From Trichobilharzia regenti (lineage: Eukaryota; Platyhelminthes; Trematoda; Strigeidida; Schistosomatidae): DNA of 64,000 nucleotides. Location of the stretch: positions 41,726,352 to 41,790,351 of the forward strand of contig OX235270.1 in the NCBI GenBank assembly GCA_944472135.2. Reading direction: 5' to 3'. Numbering within the stretch: position 1 is the stretch's first letter; each line of letters opens with the position of its first letter. This document shows, piece by piece, positions 1 through 10,450 of this stretch. The notes beneath the pieces were generated by a model. The model did not search any database. It was given only the letters and a program-made list of their open reading frames with translations, and was not told the origin of the DNA. Made by a program: the position numbers and the translations under genes.

Positions 1-274
1 TGGACTTTAGAAAGATGATATAAGGAGTTTACAGAAGCACACAATCACACCGCAGTGCAGTCTTTTTATTGTTCCTTCAAATCCTAATGATCGGCAAACT
101 GCTCCAGTCAGCACAGATTGGTAAATAACTGTTTAAAGCGGTATGTCTGAGATTCTATTAAAATGATAGACTTCAATCGCCAATAAATGCACGAAATACA
201 GCAAATATTTTCCCCCGAGCTTCTCATTTTTAGGGATCTGTCGTTCTATAATAACACATGTCGACTGAGGAGGT
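1..274. repeat. Left arm of a perfect 274-bp inverted repeat
   Basis: This stretch is the reverse complement of 6948-7221 (base i pairs with base 7222-i). I compared the first 120 bases and the inner end base by base and saw no mismatch. Homology stops at 274, exactly where the terminal repeat of the Gypsy element begins (TG at 275-276). The arm starts at the window edge, so it may extend further left. No coding potential was recognised. Confidence 0.93.
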
Positions 275-327
275 TGTAAGAGTTCTACTACGGCTTAGAG
301 TGGACCTATACTCTAAACACCCTTACA
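275..327 (-). repeat. 53-bp terminal direct repeat (3' LTR of the Gypsy element)
   Basis: It begins TG and ends CA, with short inverted ends TGTAAG and CTTACA. It matches 6285-6337 except at one base (t at 311, c at 6321). On the coding strand it is preceded by a weak purine run (gaagaag, 330-336) in the position of a polypurine tract. At 53 bp it is far shorter than the 328-bp LTRs described for Boudicca. Confidence 0.8.
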
Positions 328-2115
328 AACTTCTTCACCGTTTTGCGACCTGCTAAGCTTAGCAGTACACTACTCGACGCGCAAATACTGACGAACTGTA
401 TCGTTGTAAAAAGACTTGATGTGACAAGAGTACCTGGGAGAATTATATTTTATTCAACGAAATATAAAATTCAATAAATAAAGAAGTCGTACAACTTATC
501 TGCAGACGTTGCTGGAGGTAGGCTCGGAGAGTGTGCAGAAAGAGAGCACAACAAGAGAGCGAACCTATGAACGTACGGAAGACTCACAAGTCAAAAGGTA
601 AAACGTGGATCACCGTGGGTGAGTCAGTTTAAACAAAAGTTCAAAGGTACAATGTGCACTACAGGTTATCCCCCCCTAGAAGGTTGGTGGGAAGCCAGCA
701 AGCTTCGATATACAACAGTAGGATGGCTTGGCACAATAGCAATGGGTGAATGAGAAGGTTTGAAAATAGCAATAGTAAAAAAAAGAAATTTTACCGAAAG
801 GAAAGAAAGCAAAAGAAAAGAGAAAAAAATTAAGGTAAGTTGGAAGTGGTATGTACATGATTAGTGAAGTAAGACGGAATATGATAAGAAATGACGCTGG
901 TGCCTTGTGTGGTTGTAAGCTTCTGCGGTCTGATGTTGTTTTTTTTTTTTTTTTTCTTTTTTTTGTCTTTCATATTTTTATTAATCTTTTTTTTTATTTT
1001 TTTTTATTGTATCGATTCATCCTTTTTTTTAATTCCGCACTATTACAAGCTTACTTATGTGGAGGTTTGATGGTAAACCTCTGGCGCCGAGGCTGTCGTA
1101 GCAAGAAGGTGACTCATTATGTCTAACTTTCATATTAGACCAATGCTCCCTTCCTCCGCTTCAACAGAACCTAGCAGTCATGTTAAAGGCAATCATTATA
1201 CCAGCGTATGATAAGGAGCAGGGTAAAAAAAACAACAGAAGAAAATGGGAAAGAAGGTTAAGATTTCAAAATCGGTGTAAAGGTACTACAAAAGCTTGTG
1301 CGAAATCAATGCGAGGAAAAGTGGTGCAACTTGGAAGTAGTACGTTAGAATGAGATAAAACAAAGGAAGTTTCTACCCTGTGAGAACTTATAAAATTACA
1401 GAGAAGTTAGTACATAACCCATAGCTATGAGTAGTTATCATTACCAAAATTACTTTGTTCATGTTGCTAAGTGCATAACTAAGATGATGCATAATGTTTA
1501 TAAGTACGGTTCACAAAATAAATGAATTGCAGGAGGGCATAAACCCGAAGGAATATAGTACAGGCTGTGAAAATAAATTGAGCGGATTACTATGTACAGC
1601 ATAGAAGTGAAGCATTTATGCGCAAAAAAATATGTATATCTGTCCATTTAACTATACAATGGAAGTTTTTTTTGTTTTTTTTTAAATAATCTTTTTTTTA
1701 TTTAAAAAAATTTTTTTGTTTATTTATTATTATTTTACATTTTTTTTACTTTTTTGTATTTTCTTTTTTTTTAATATTTTCTTTTTTTTATAAAAATTTT
1801 TTTTAATAATAATTATTTTTTTTGGAAGAAAATGGGCAGTGAAAGGTAATATACTGTTCATAATTCCTCTTTTGGTGTGGGTTACAAGATGACATGAGAA
1901 GCCAACTGATCTAGCGAGTAGATTGAGATGAAAAATTAGGGGTAAAAACAAACTGATGCTGGTCCTCTGTAACGAGAGATAAAGATTAAAAGGATTAGTG
2001 AGGGTTAAAACGACTACTCCCAGAAGCGGGACCAAATAGATTAAATATAGCAGAATTGAATAAGAAATTGTGACAAGGAATAAAAAATCACTAGTAGCCT
2101 TACCTATGGATTAGT
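328..2115 (-). other. 3' noncoding region of the Gypsy element
   Basis: About 1.8 kb between the pol stop and the 3' terminal repeat. It contains long T runs on the plus strand (about 937-1030 and 1670-1815), which are A-rich on the coding strand. Open frames here are short and low-complexity. Boudicca was described with a third, envelope-like ORF in this position; I see no intact counterpart. Confidence 0.6.
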
Positions 2116-5100
2116 TCAGTGAAAGAATTCTACGAACCTCTTGGGCCAGTGAACACGTCGACCAGCACGTGTGACCGGGGTCTTACTGGTGACGGTAGGA
2201 GAATCATCATTCACCACTGGAGGTGAGGTAGTTGAGTCTGGACAAGGACTAGGTTCAGTGGGGCTATTTGATTGAGCCGATGGGGAGGGTGAAGGTTCTT
2301 CAGTGTATGCCGCTTTAAGTCTGTCTATGCTGACAGTGTCTGGGCGGCCGCATCGGTCAATAACGAAAAATTTATCTTTACGACTAAGGACCTTAAAAGG
2401 CCCGTCATACGGTGGTTGTAATGGCTTTCGTATGGCGTCGTGACGCACGAAAACGTGTGTACAGTCATCAAGTCGCCGATCAACCTGAACCTTTCGGTTC
2501 TGAGTGCGTGTGGAAACTGGTCGGAGTCGCTGCATAAAACTTTTAAGTTGCTGAGCGTAACGGGTGGTATCCGGGAAATTTGGCTCGAAAGTTTCGGGAG
2601 CGATTAGCTCGCCTGGTAAACGCATGGTGGTACCGTACACCAATTCAGCTGGCGAGCACTGCAGATCCCCCTTAAGCGTAGCCCGGATGCTAAGCAGGAC
2701 CAGTGGTAGCGAATCTGTCCACTTACTGTTGTCCACTGCCATCAACGCAGCTTTGAGTTGACGGTGGAAACGTTCTACTAGGCCATTTGCCGCGGGATGA
2801 TACGCGGTTGTGCGAATGCGTTTGCATCCCAGCATCTCTAACAATTCTTTGAAGCTTGTGGATTCAAACTGTTGTCCGCGGTCGGTAGTGACAGTTGCGG
2901 GACATCCAAAATGGGCAACCCAGCCATCCATGAAGGCACGACAGACGGTTTGAGCCGTTACATCTGGTATCGGAATGGCTTCCGGCCAACGTGTGAAACG
3001 ATCCACACATGTGAGTAAATACGAGCAGCCGTTAGACGGGGGCAGAGGCCCTACTATATCCAGGTGGATATGATGGAACCGAGCGTCTGGGGTCGCAAAC
3101 GTCCCCAACGGCGTGATGTTATGCTTGGTGACTTTAGCACGTTGGCATTGCACACAAGCACGTGTCCATTGACGCACATCACGGTTCATACCGGGCCACG
3201 CAAATCTCGCAGAAATCAACTTGTCCGTTGCTCGTATGCCAGGATGGGAGAGGTTGTGGAGTGACTCAAACACAGTTCGGCGTAAAGACGTGGGAACAAT
3301 CGGTCGAGGAGTACCAGTTGACATATCGCAAAGTATAGTTGCCTCACTGTTTAGCAAGGGGACGCGTTCTATCTTCAGTGAGGTTTTATTTGACAGGTGT
3401 TCTAAGTTCAAATCGTTCAGTTGGAGTTCGGCCATTTTATGAAGATCGATGGTTGGTGGTACGGACGTAGCACATACGCGAGACAAAGCGTCTGCTACCG
3501 CGTTATCCGATCCAGAAACGTGCTGGATATCAGAAGTGAACTGGGAAATATAGTCTAAATGGCGTGATTCTCGCGGTGAATACCGGTCTGAAGTAGTGTG
3601 GAGGGCGTACGTCAATGGCTTATGGTCGGTAAATACCGTAAATTGCCGGCCTTCCACGAAGTGACGAAAATGCTTGACAGCAGCGTAGACAGCGAGAAGT
3701 TCCCTACCGAATGTGCTGTATCGAGATTCGCATGCGGTAAGTTTACGTGAAAAGAAAGCAATCGGTAGCCATACATTAGCCATACGCTGTTGAAGGACGG
3801 CTCCGATCGCAGTATTAGAGGCATCTACGGAGATGCTGATTGGAAGTTGAACATCTAGATGGACCAACATTGTGGCGTCAGCAATAGCTTTCTTGATAGC
3901 TGCAAAAGCTGTCGAGGCTTCCTTAGTGAACACCAAAGACTTGCATTTCCCTTTAAGCATGTCAGTCAAGGGGGTCACGATATGAGCACACTGTGGGATA
4001 AAGCGACGGTAGTAACTAACCATCCCGAGAAAAGTGCGTAGTGCCTTGGGAGAAGTGGGTAGAGGGAAGTTTTGAATAGCTTCTACCCGGTCAGGTAACG
4101 GATAAATTCCATCTTTGTCTATCCTATGTCCCAAAAATTTCAGGGAAGTGACTCCAATCTGACACTTCGGCAAGTTGAGTGTGAGGGAGTGTGTCACAAG
4201 TCTTTGGAAAACTGTCTGCAAATGAAGTTGATGAGTGGCTTCATCTGGACTAGCTACCAAGATATCGTCCAGATAGGCGAAGGCGAAATCAAGCCCGCGC
4301 AAAACGTCATGTATAAAACGCTGGAAGGTTTGTGCAGCGTTCCGTAAGCCAAAAGGCATTCGAAGAAACTCGAACAGGCCAAACGGTGTAATCACAGCAG
4401 TCTTAGGTATATCCTCGGGGTCGACGGGAATCTGGTAGTAAGCCCGTGTAAGGTCCAGTTTGCTGAATACTCGAGCTCCCTTGAGTGAGGCGGTTAAATC
4501 GTGTATGTGCGGGACAGGGTAGCGATCGGGAACAGTTTGTGCGTTTAGTCTGCGGTAGTCGCCACAAGGACGCCAATCTAAACCGTTATTCTTAGGTACC
4601 AGGTGCAACGGTGAGGACCACGGGCTGCTGGATGGCCTAATAATCCCCATTTCCAGCATATGCTCAAACTCCGCTTTGACAACCTTTAGTTTTTCTGGGG
4701 ATAGTCGCCTCGGCTTTGCGAAAACTGGCGGGCCAGTAGTGACAATATGGTGTTTGACGTTGGAAGTCGCACATGGCAGGCCGCTGCTAGGTTTGAACAA
4801 ATCTGAAAAAGACTGCAGTATATGCGAATAAGGACCAGTGCTAGTGGGTGTGGCATATACCGGGCTGAGGGCTGGGCCTTGTGTGACGATACCGCTGACG
4901 GAGAGGTTTGTGACAGGATCTTTTAACTTATGATTACCTGTATCTACCAGTAATTGGTAGTGCTGCAATAGATCCATGCCAATTATACCTGTGGTAACGT
5001 CTGCCACCAGGAAGACCCAACGAAGTGAACGACGCAAACCGATGTTAAGATCTATAAAGCGCCTGCCGAACGTAGCAATTGGCGAACCGTTTGCGGCTCG

Positions 5101-5355
5101 TAGTTGAAGAGACATTGGCCGCCTGCGCTCCTCTACTGTGGGTGGGATTACACTGACCTCTGCTCCGGTATCAATTAGGAAGCGTATCCCAGTGTTACGG
5201 TCGGTAACATAGAAGAGGCGACATGAGAGTGGTTCGCCAGCGACGTTAGTCGCCAGTACGTGCTGGCTTGCTAGTTTCCCGACTGTTGAACATCGAAGGT
5301 GCACGGGCGAGTGCACTTTTGGGCTTTTGCTCCGTAACGTCGATGATACCAGCAC
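2116..5355 (-). CDS. pol: Gypsy Pol polyprotein: protease, RT, RNase H, integrase
   Basis: An uninterrupted frame of 1079 codons. It has no ATG at its 5' end (first codon GTG), as expected for a product made by -1 frameshifting from gag, so translation probably enters the frame at about 5274. In frame numbering: aspartic protease with [11 protein letters not shown] around residues 60-70 (catalytic DTG at 62-64); reverse transcriptase with [13 protein letters not shown] near 297-309 and the catalytic YLDD at 361-364; RNase H with acidic residues in SVDAS (D511), RELLA (E552) and FTDHK (D577). The integrase has an HHCC zinc finger (H700, H704, C734, C737) and a DDE triad at D766, D825 and E861 with the usual 35-residue spacing. 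A GPF-type module follows near 960-1020. Every catalytic residue checked is present and there are no stops, so the copy could be functional. It would make the enzymes for cDNA synthesis and integration. Confidence 0.93.
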   Translation of the reverse strand: MLVSSTLRSKSPKVHSPVHLRCSTVGKLASQHVLATNVAGEPLSCRLFYVTDRNTGIRFLIDTGAEVSVIPPTVEERRRPMSLQLRAANGSPIATFGRRFIDLNIGLRRSLRWVFLVADVTTGIIGMDLLQHYQLLVDTGNHKLKDPVTNLSVSGIVTQGPALSPVYATPTSTGPYSHILQSFSDLFKPSSGLPCATSNVKHHIVTTGPPVFAKPRRLSPEKLKVVKAEFEHMLEMGIIRPSSSPWSSPLHLVPKNNGLDWRPCGDYRRLNAQTVPDRYPVPHIHDLTASLKGARVFSKLDLTRAYYQIPVDPEDIPKTAVITPFGLFEFLRMPFGLRNAAQTFQRFIHDVLRGLDFAFAYLDDILVASPDEATHQLHLQTVFQRLVTHSLTLNLPKCQIGVTSLKFLGHRIDKDGIYPLPDRVEAIQNFPLPTSPKALRTFLGMVSYYRRFIPQCAHIVTPLTDMLKGKCKSLVFTKEASTAFAAIKKAIADATMLVHLDVQLPISISVDASNTAIGAVLQQRMANVWLPIAFFSRKLTACESRYSTFGRELLAVYAAVKHFRHFVEGRQFTVFTDHKPLTYALHTTSDRYSPRESRHLDYISQFTSDIQHVSGSDNAVADALSRVCATSVPPTIDLHKMAELQLNDLNLEHLSNKTSLKIERVPLLNSEATILCDMSTGTPRPIVPTSLRRTVFESLHNLSHPGIRATDKLISARFAWPGMNRDVRQWTRACVQCQRAKVTKHNITPLGTFATPDARFHHIHLDIVGPLPPSNGCSYLLTCVDRFTRWPEAIPIPDVTAQTVCRAFMDGWVAHFGCPATVTTDRGQQFESTSFKELLEMLGCKRIRTTAYHPAANGLVERFHRQLKAALMAVDNSKWTDSLPLVLLSIRATLKGDLQCSPAELVYGTTMRLPGELIAPETFEPNFPDTTRYAQQLKSFMQRLRPVSTRTQNRKVQVDRRLDDCTHVFVRHDAIRKPLQPPYDGPFKVLSRKDKFFVIDRCGRPDTVSIDRLKAAYTEEPSPSPSAQSNSPTEPSPCPDSTTSPPVVNDDSPTVTSKTPVTRAGRRVHWPKRFVEFFH
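5252..5280 (-). promoter_or_regulatory. -1 ribosomal frameshift signal between gag and pol
   Basis: On the minus strand the last two sense codons of gag lie in the heptamer G GGA AAC (5280-5274), directly followed by the gag stop TAG (5273-5271). The heptamer fits the X XXY YYZ rule in the correct phase. After a 6-nt spacer (TAGCAA) comes GCCAG-CACGTA-CTGGC (5267-5252), a 5-bp stem with a 6-nt loop; GCTGGC further down offers a competing or extended pairing. A one-base slip back moves ribosomes from gag straight into the pol frame. Motif, phase and spacing are visible; its activity is inferred. Confidence 0.82.
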
Positions 5356-6101
5356 ACTCCAGGCTGGTTACTTCGGGACTGTCGGCGCTTGCTGCTAGCA
5401 CGTGGCAAGGGTCTACTACTACGCGAACTCGAGGGACTGCGTCCACGACTCCTGGAGTTCATCTCCTGTCGTATACTACAGATCTCCTCGTATAGCTTGG
5501 CTATATGGGCCACCGCGTCAAAGCTTGATGACCCCCCATCAGACGAATCTTTAGTCTGAGCGGGAGCAGCAGTTACTGTTGCGGAAATGCCAATTTTGGG
5601 ATTGATGGCCTCTACGGCTCTATCAGCTGCCTCGGCTATCTCCTGTAAGGGGTACTTGTAGATCGGTGCTAAGATACCCTGGACTGCCTGAGGTAATCTT
5701 TGAAGCCAAAGTTGTTTGAGAAAAACCTCGTCAATTTTAAAGTCCGCCACTAGCTGCTTCATCTGCCTCAACATTTGTGAGGGCTTGCGGTCACCTAACT
5801 GAACATCGCGGAAAAGTTCCTGCACTTTCTGTTGGTCAGTAAGTGCGACTCGTTGAATTAACGCCTGTTTGAGCCGCTCGTACCGATCCGGAGACGGATC
5901 TGCGAGAACGTCAGCCACCTCGTCTATGACACTTTCGGGTAGGCTCACAATCACGTGGTTTACTTTGGTCTCTTGTGAGTGTATGTGTCTAATGGCAAAC
6001 TGAGCCTCTATATGATTAAACCATGCAGCTGGACGATGTGTCCAGAAGGCGGGGAGTTGCAGCGTTATAGCCATCTCTGACGCAGAACTGTTGTCAGCCA
6101 T
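5271..6101 (-). CDS. gag: Gypsy Gag protein with CHCC motif
   Basis: A Gag-like structural protein of 276 residues counted from the first ATG at 6101; the frame is open to 6128, but the nine codons upstream start with TTG. The N-terminal half contains a capsid-type region (for example [20 protein letters not shown] near its start, and [16 protein letters not shown] further on) that resembles Gag of fluke Gypsy elements. A Ser/Arg-rich basic stretch precedes the C-terminal [14 protein letters not shown] motif, which with a further Cys gives C-x2-H-x9-C-x3-C, the CHCC variant known from the CsRn1 clade. It would bind element RNA and assemble particles. The stop lies immediately after the frameshift heptamer, and the pol frame overlaps the gag 3' end by 85 bp. 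No disabling lesion was seen. Confidence 0.88.
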   Translation of the reverse strand: MADNSSASEMAITLQLPAFWTHRPAAWFNHIEAQFAIRHIHSQETKVNHVIVSLPESVIDEVADVLADPSPDRYERLKQALIQRVALTDQQKVQELFRDVQLGDRKPSQMLRQMKQLVADFKIDEVFLKQLWLQRLPQAVQGILAPIYKYPLQEIAEAADRAVEAINPKIGISATVTAAPAQTKDSSDGGSSSFDAVAHIAKLYEEICSIRQEMNSRSRGRSPSSSRSSRPLPRASSKRRQSRSNQPGVCWYHRRYGAKAQKCTRPCTFDVQQSGN

Positions 6102-6269
6102 CTTGCACACAGGGCACAATATTAACAAGGTGATAAAAAAACCAATATAAGTACAAAGAAAACAAATCGAATCTTTATAACCGTGCGTGAAAGGAAAAAA
6201 AATAACAAAATAAACGGTACGTAAAAAGAATCGTTAACACGTTAAGCTACTATAGCGGAAAACGGTGAA

Positions 6270-6282
6270 AACGGGCTCACCA
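6270..6282 (-). other. Candidate primer-binding site of the Gypsy element
   Basis: Two bases inside the 5' terminal repeat, the coding strand reads TGGTGAGCCCG. TGG complements the universal CCA end of a tRNA, and TGGTGA fits tRNAs ending in TCACCA. CsRn1-type elements are recalled to use tRNA-Trp; the match here is only approximate. Its position supports 6285 as the inner LTR border. Confidence 0.55.
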
Positions 6283-6284
6283 CT

Positions 6285-6337
6285 TGTAAGAGTTCTACTA
6301 CGGCTTAGAGTGGACCTATACCCTAAACACCCTTACA
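6285..6337 (-). repeat. 53-bp terminal direct repeat (5' LTR of the Gypsy element)
   Basis: Partner of 275-327 with one mismatch, again TG...CA. The primer-binding site lies directly inside it and unrelated flank begins at 6338. It is unclear how so short a repeat would hold a full promoter and polyadenylation signal; it may rely on sequences inside the element. Confidence 0.8.
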
Positions 6338-6496
6338 ATTTAACATTCATAAGAACCTGCTCTGATTGCTTGTACAATAACTGAACAATCTGGCTTTTTG
6401 AAAAAGTAATGATTTATGATACTTCACGATTGTAATTCATGGCATAACTGATCGTGCCTGTAAAATGGTATGCATTTCTCATGAACTTACCCGTTT
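6333..6496. repeat. 164-bp direct repeat, copy 1
   Basis: Near-identical in the same orientation to 8044-8207 (offset 1711). The repeat unit begins at ttaca, which overlaps the last five bases of the Gypsy terminal repeat. 6497-6947 lies between this unit and the inverted-repeat arm; I recognise nothing in it. Confidence 0.9.
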
Positions 6497-6947
6497 ATAT
6501 GAAATAATAATTAATAATACTAACTGTGTGGGATAGTCAATTGATCTGCTACTCATATTCAGAAGGTTGGCTACTGCTATTCCTATCTCTATAGAAGTAC
6601 ACGTTCCACAACTAAATATTTCTCATAAGGTGATGTAGGTTATCTAAGGTCTTTTAATCTTTTCAGAAAACAAAGCGACAATTTACCAGTTGAAGGCAAC
6701 TTCTCTTCCCTTTTATACGTGATTTACGTTGCAGTCTATCATTACGGTCTTATGGTTGCCTTTAAAAGTCCTCTTCACATGGACGATTATTTAACATATT
6801 TCGACTAGCTTCATCCCCAAGTCACCTATGTGCCTTATTTCAAATACATCTACTCTGAATCTGGTTTGTGTTGGAATATTTGAATGCCTAGCACCGTAGT
6901 TAAATACAAAATAAATAGCACGAGGAGTTGCAGCGTCCCAAATGAAG

Positions 6948-7221
6948 ACCTCCTCAGTCGACATGTGTTATTATAGAACGACAGATCCCTAAAAATGAGA
7001 AGCTCGGGGGAAAATATTTGCTGTATTTCGTGCATTTATTGGCGATTGAAGTCTATCATTTTAATAGAATCTCAGACATACCGCTTTAAACAGTTATTTA
7101 CCAATCTGTGCTGACTGGAGCAGTTTGCCGATCATTAGGATTTGAAGGAACAATAAAAAGACTGCACTGCGGTGTGATTGTGTGCTTCTGTAAACTCCTT
7201 ATATCATCTTTCTAAAGTCCA
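6948..7221. repeat. Right arm of the perfect 274-bp inverted repeat
   Basis: Reverse complement of 1-274. Here the sequence continues past the arm at 6947 without any LTR, so this arm looks like the uninterrupted version of the site that carries the Gypsy end on the left. A short minus-strand open frame (6850-7035) crosses it but resembles nothing known. Confidence 0.93.
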
Positions 7222-8043
7222 TCCTTGAACGACAGTAAGTTTTATGCTGTCTTTTCGCTAGTTAGGGAGGTGTCAAGAGCCCTTTAGCCACCATATTAGG
7301 CGAGCAAGTCAGGTAGTATGGCTAAAGTCCAAACCCAGCAGAAGAGTTACTTCCATGTGTGGCAAACCGTAAGTTCAAGGAGGATAACTAATTGGTTCCC
7401 TGAAATTTGCGAGCCCCACAAGATTTGCATCGTCGTCGATCACTCCCATTTTAAATCGTTAACCACTGATCTTCTAGGGTCCGCCAACAAGTCCTTCTCA
7501 AATCTTTCGCAGGAATAACCATAATTTTATTTCCTAGAAGTGTTCCATGCGCGTTTATTCGAATAAATATAGGTATATACATAACAGGCTAAAAACGTCA
7601 TCAAAGATAAAGAATGCCTATACGCCAGTTATACGCTGCCGTATATACCATTGAAAAGCCTCTGATATACAATGCCTATCGTATCTTGTTAGAGGGTATA
7701 AGGTCATGTGTAAGTCTTGTTATGTGCAAAGAAGCTAGTTTGATAAAAATGCTCAAAGATTATCATCTGACAGGTGGAAAGGGGATTGTTCTTAAAAAGC
7801 ATATTTTTGAAGAAGTTCAGCTGGGTATTCAGGATACCGGATTGCGTACAACTGAGTAAATGACAAACAAAATGAAGAGTTTCGTGGGCAAAATGACAGT
7901 TCTAAGCAGGTTTGAATGGTGGTGTCATCACACAGTCTTCGATTGACCCGTGGGACGCGATGGCATGAGATTAAAATAGTTTTATATGGTATGAAAGAAG
8001 TTTGGTTTGGCTCTCAGCTTTGATGGTGACCTTGGTGAAGGGT
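7222..8043. other. DNA between repeats, no recognised gene
   Basis: This stretch separates the inverted-repeat arm from the second 164-bp direct-repeat copy. It holds two short plus-strand open frames (7318-7518 and 7614-7859). Neither gives a recognised domain. Confidence 0.4.
7614..7859 (+). CDS. Small uncharacterised open frame
   Basis: 81 codons from a true ATG, with an in-frame stop three bases upstream. The predicted peptide is not low-complexity and looks protein-like, mixing helical and basic segments (for example LIYNAYRILLEGIRSC and YHLTGGKGIVLKKH). I do not recognise it. There are no clear splice sites or promoter and it lies between repeats, so it could be a fragment of an unknown transposon, an isolated exon or chance. 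Confidence 0.2.
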   Translation: MPIRQLYAAVYTIEKPLIYNAYRILLEGIRSCVSLVMCKEASLIKMLKDYHLTGGKGIVLKKHIFEEVQLGIQDTGLRTTE

Positions 8044-8207
8044 TTACAATTTAACATTCATAAGAACCTGCTCTGATTGCTTGTACAATAACTGAACAAT
8101 CTGGCTTTTTGAAAAAGTAATGATTTATGATACTTCACGATTGTAATTCATGGCATAACTGATCGTGCCTGTAAAATGGTATGCATTTCTCATGAACTTA
8201 CCCGTTT
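8044..8207. repeat. 164-bp direct repeat, copy 2
   Basis: Same orientation and near-identical sequence as 6333-6496. The right-hand boundary is similar in both copies, with a few mismatched bases after cccgttt before divergence. The pair frames a 1.5-kb interval containing the inverted-repeat arm. Confidence 0.9.
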
Positions 8208-8923
8208 TTACGAAATATTAGTTATTATATTAACATCGATCAATTTGTCGTGGAAAAGTATTTGTGTACCTTTTTGAGGCAATTGTCGGGTCCTCAGTAT
8301 TGAGAACCAATCAGGTAAATTTGAACTGATTAATAATCCGAAAATATTGGATAATGGTGACACAAATCTGGAAGTGTCATTAGTTTCCGTAGAATCGAGT
8401 GTGGGCTAACACCAAGCCAGAAAAAAACCTTAGGCACCAATCTCAATGTGCGTAAAGTATAACAGTTGCGCCAAATAATTATTGCATTAAACATTTTAAC
8501 ACCCCTCCACACAGTCAATGTGGTCATACCTAGAAACTCTCGAACAACTACCTTCAGAAGTAGTCATCACATCAAAGGTCAGACAAGCATCAGTACAATC
8601 TCAAATACGCGTTACGCCACAAAAAGCAAGGTATTAGGAATACTCAGTTTCCAGTCTTGAAATCTGGAAGAAGAGTTATTTGAAGTAGCTGACACGATGT
8701 GTTTTAGATCCAAATTAAAAGTAAGCTGAATTTTATTGCATGAACAATATTTTTCATTTGGAAATTAGTTCAGAATCATGGACAATTTTGAAATTACTGT
8801 TTGAAAAATACGAAGCCCACCTTGAAAAATAAATACCATTAGTCTGTTCGAACTGATAGTATGTGTGGCAAGCATACATCAAAGGTTGTTTGGAATAGGG
8901 GTAAAATGAAATATTTTTGAAAT
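8208..8923. other. No gene recognised
   Basis: AT-rich DNA with two overlapping short open frames on opposite strands (8330-8660) that look like chance. Nothing else seen. Confidence 0.4.
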
Positions 8924-9118
8924 GGCGTCGGTGGCATAGTGGTTAGGGCTCTCGTCGACCATGCACATGGGCCGGGGTTCGATCCCCTGCTGACGCACAC
9001 CTAATATCTATGGCTGGCCTGCAAAATTTAGGCTGCCGATATCCATGCTGAAAATTCCGTACTTGTACCAAGAATATAGTGTGGAATCAAGATGTAAATA
9101 AAAAAATAAAAATAAAAT
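8924..9118 (+). mobile_element. tRNA-derived SINE (family 1)
   Basis: A 195-bp element with a polymerase III A box (tggcatagtggt, 8932-8943) and B box (ggttcgatccc, 8976-8986), then a tRNA-unrelated body and an A-rich tail. It shares this layout and long stretches of sequence with 10704-10894, 17327-17480 and 56252-56445 (reverse). It would be mobilised by a LINE in the genome. It is not an intact tRNA gene. Confidence 0.85.
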
Positions 9119-10204
9119 CATTACTAAACTAACGTGTCAAGAGGTATCGAAAGCCTTAGTTAAAAGATAGGTGTTACGGCGGCTGATTTACTAACGATCG
9201 CTTGTACACGAATGTTGGAAACAAGTCACAAACTTTCAACAACCACCCAGTTGGTTTGGGAACTATTTAATCGACGGGGCAACCAAAATGAGTTCAATCA
9301 AAAGTATACTCAGGCAAAGAAATGGAGTAATAATAAAAACGGACGAAATGAAGTTTTGCACCTACTGCTGGTGTCTTAAAGGGATTAGCTTGATTGGCTG
9401 CATTTAGGGAAAAGTTACTCGATTTATGTCGTAATGAGATAACGAATGAACTAATTTGCTGGTTAGTGAATAAAGAGTGTTGTAATAGATACTGTCGCCA
9501 AATTTTAACCAGATGTCCAGCTCGTTCACACATCCTGCATGTGGATTTAAGGTATCCGAGCGTCGATACCTGTTTGCTAGTAGGGTGTTAACTACTGAAA
9601 CTTATTTTGCTTTCCGCAACTACAAAGAGGGGTGAATCCAATTTGAAATGCACTGAATGATATCGTGAGCGTTGCTGTAAGGAACTTATCAGTGACTTTT
9701 TGATGACATATACAATTCACGAATAACTCGTCATCCAGATATTGATAAAAAACAAATCACGTAGTTCAAAGAAGAGTCTCTTTTTGGAGGATCCAGTCAA
9801 TTAGCCGTACAATAGCAATTAAATATAATCATTTTTGTATGTGTCTACATCAGGTTTGTCACACAAGGGAAAAAGACAGATTGTGCATACAAACCGTCCA
9901 ATTAGCCTTAATAACAGTTGTAGTGATGTTCCAAAATTTAGTCTAGGTCATTGTGTGCGTCGTCAAAATATTTCAAAAATGTGATTGATAACCGAATTGT
10001 AACTAAAGGTGGGTGAGGATAACTGAGAGGTTAATAGTAATGAGCTGTCATAAATACAGTTGTTAAAGTCAGTCACCGTATTAAAGAAGTTGAATAGGTG
10101 TAATAAGATGTATAATTTAATGGGTGGGTTGTGATAAAGATGCGTATAGGAATGAAGGAACAAAATTTGGAATTGTGAAAGAGTTCGAAAGAAATACAAG
10201 AGTT
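9119..10204. other. No gene recognised
   Basis: About 1.1 kb of AT-rich DNA. Short open frames at 9294-9591 and 9963-10199 look like chance. No domain or repeat was recognised. Confidence 0.4.
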
Positions 10205-10450
10205 ATATTATTTACTTATTTATTTCATTTCTTTACGTTCCCAGCGGAATATAGGCTTCAAGCTACAGGCCTGAAGTTTCGTTAGCAGTAGTTTTTGTTT
10301 TATGGGATGGGGTTGCTAGCCTCGTGCCCAACCTTCCCTTTTTTCCAGAGTGATTACCGGTTTAGCGAGGTAAAAGTGACTCGGCCGGGGATCGAGCCAC
10401 ATACCGTCTGCATCGTCGGCGGGGATTCTACCTTTGTGCCACCCCCGCAC
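10205..10450 (-). mobile_element. tRNA-derived SINE-like repeat (family 3)
   Basis: Read on the minus strand, the region near 10450-10390 has an A-box-like sequence (tggcacaaaggtag) and a B-box-like sequence (ggctcgatcccc) about the right distance apart, followed by a non-tRNA body and an A/T-rich end near 10205. The body differs from SINE family 1. Only one copy is seen here, so the borders are approximate. Confidence 0.55.

Larger units (their letters stand above)
275..6337 (-). mobile_element. Ty3/Gypsy LTR retrotransposon, CsRn1/Boudicca-like
   Basis: A complete-looking element of about 6.06 kb read from right to left. The order on the minus strand is 53-bp terminal repeat (6285-6337), primer-binding site (about 6282-6272), gag, pol in the -1 frame, 1.8 kb of noncoding DNA, a short purine run and the second 53-bp repeat (275-327). 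Pol order is protease, reverse transcriptase, RNase H, integrase, which defines Ty3/Gypsy. The Gag motif is CHCC (C-x2-H-x9-C-x3-C) rather than the retroviral CCHC, a feature reported for the CsRn1 clade of flukes, to which Boudicca of S. mansoni belongs. Both long frames are open and the terminal repeats differ at one base, which suggests a recent insertion. No target-site duplication was found: the flanks are aggt on the left and attt on the right. Exact family membership is uncertain. Confidence 0.9.

Noticed and set aside
1730..2035. Minus-strand open frame of 101 codons 3' of pol, possible third (envelope-like) ORF
   Set aside because: It ends in a Lys/Ile/Phe run encoded by homopolymer DNA and has no recognisable membrane-protein organisation.
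8924..9000. Possible functional tRNA gene
   Set aside because: A and B boxes are present, but the sequence cannot form a proper acceptor stem and cloverleaf, and it is followed by the SINE body and tail that occur in other copies.
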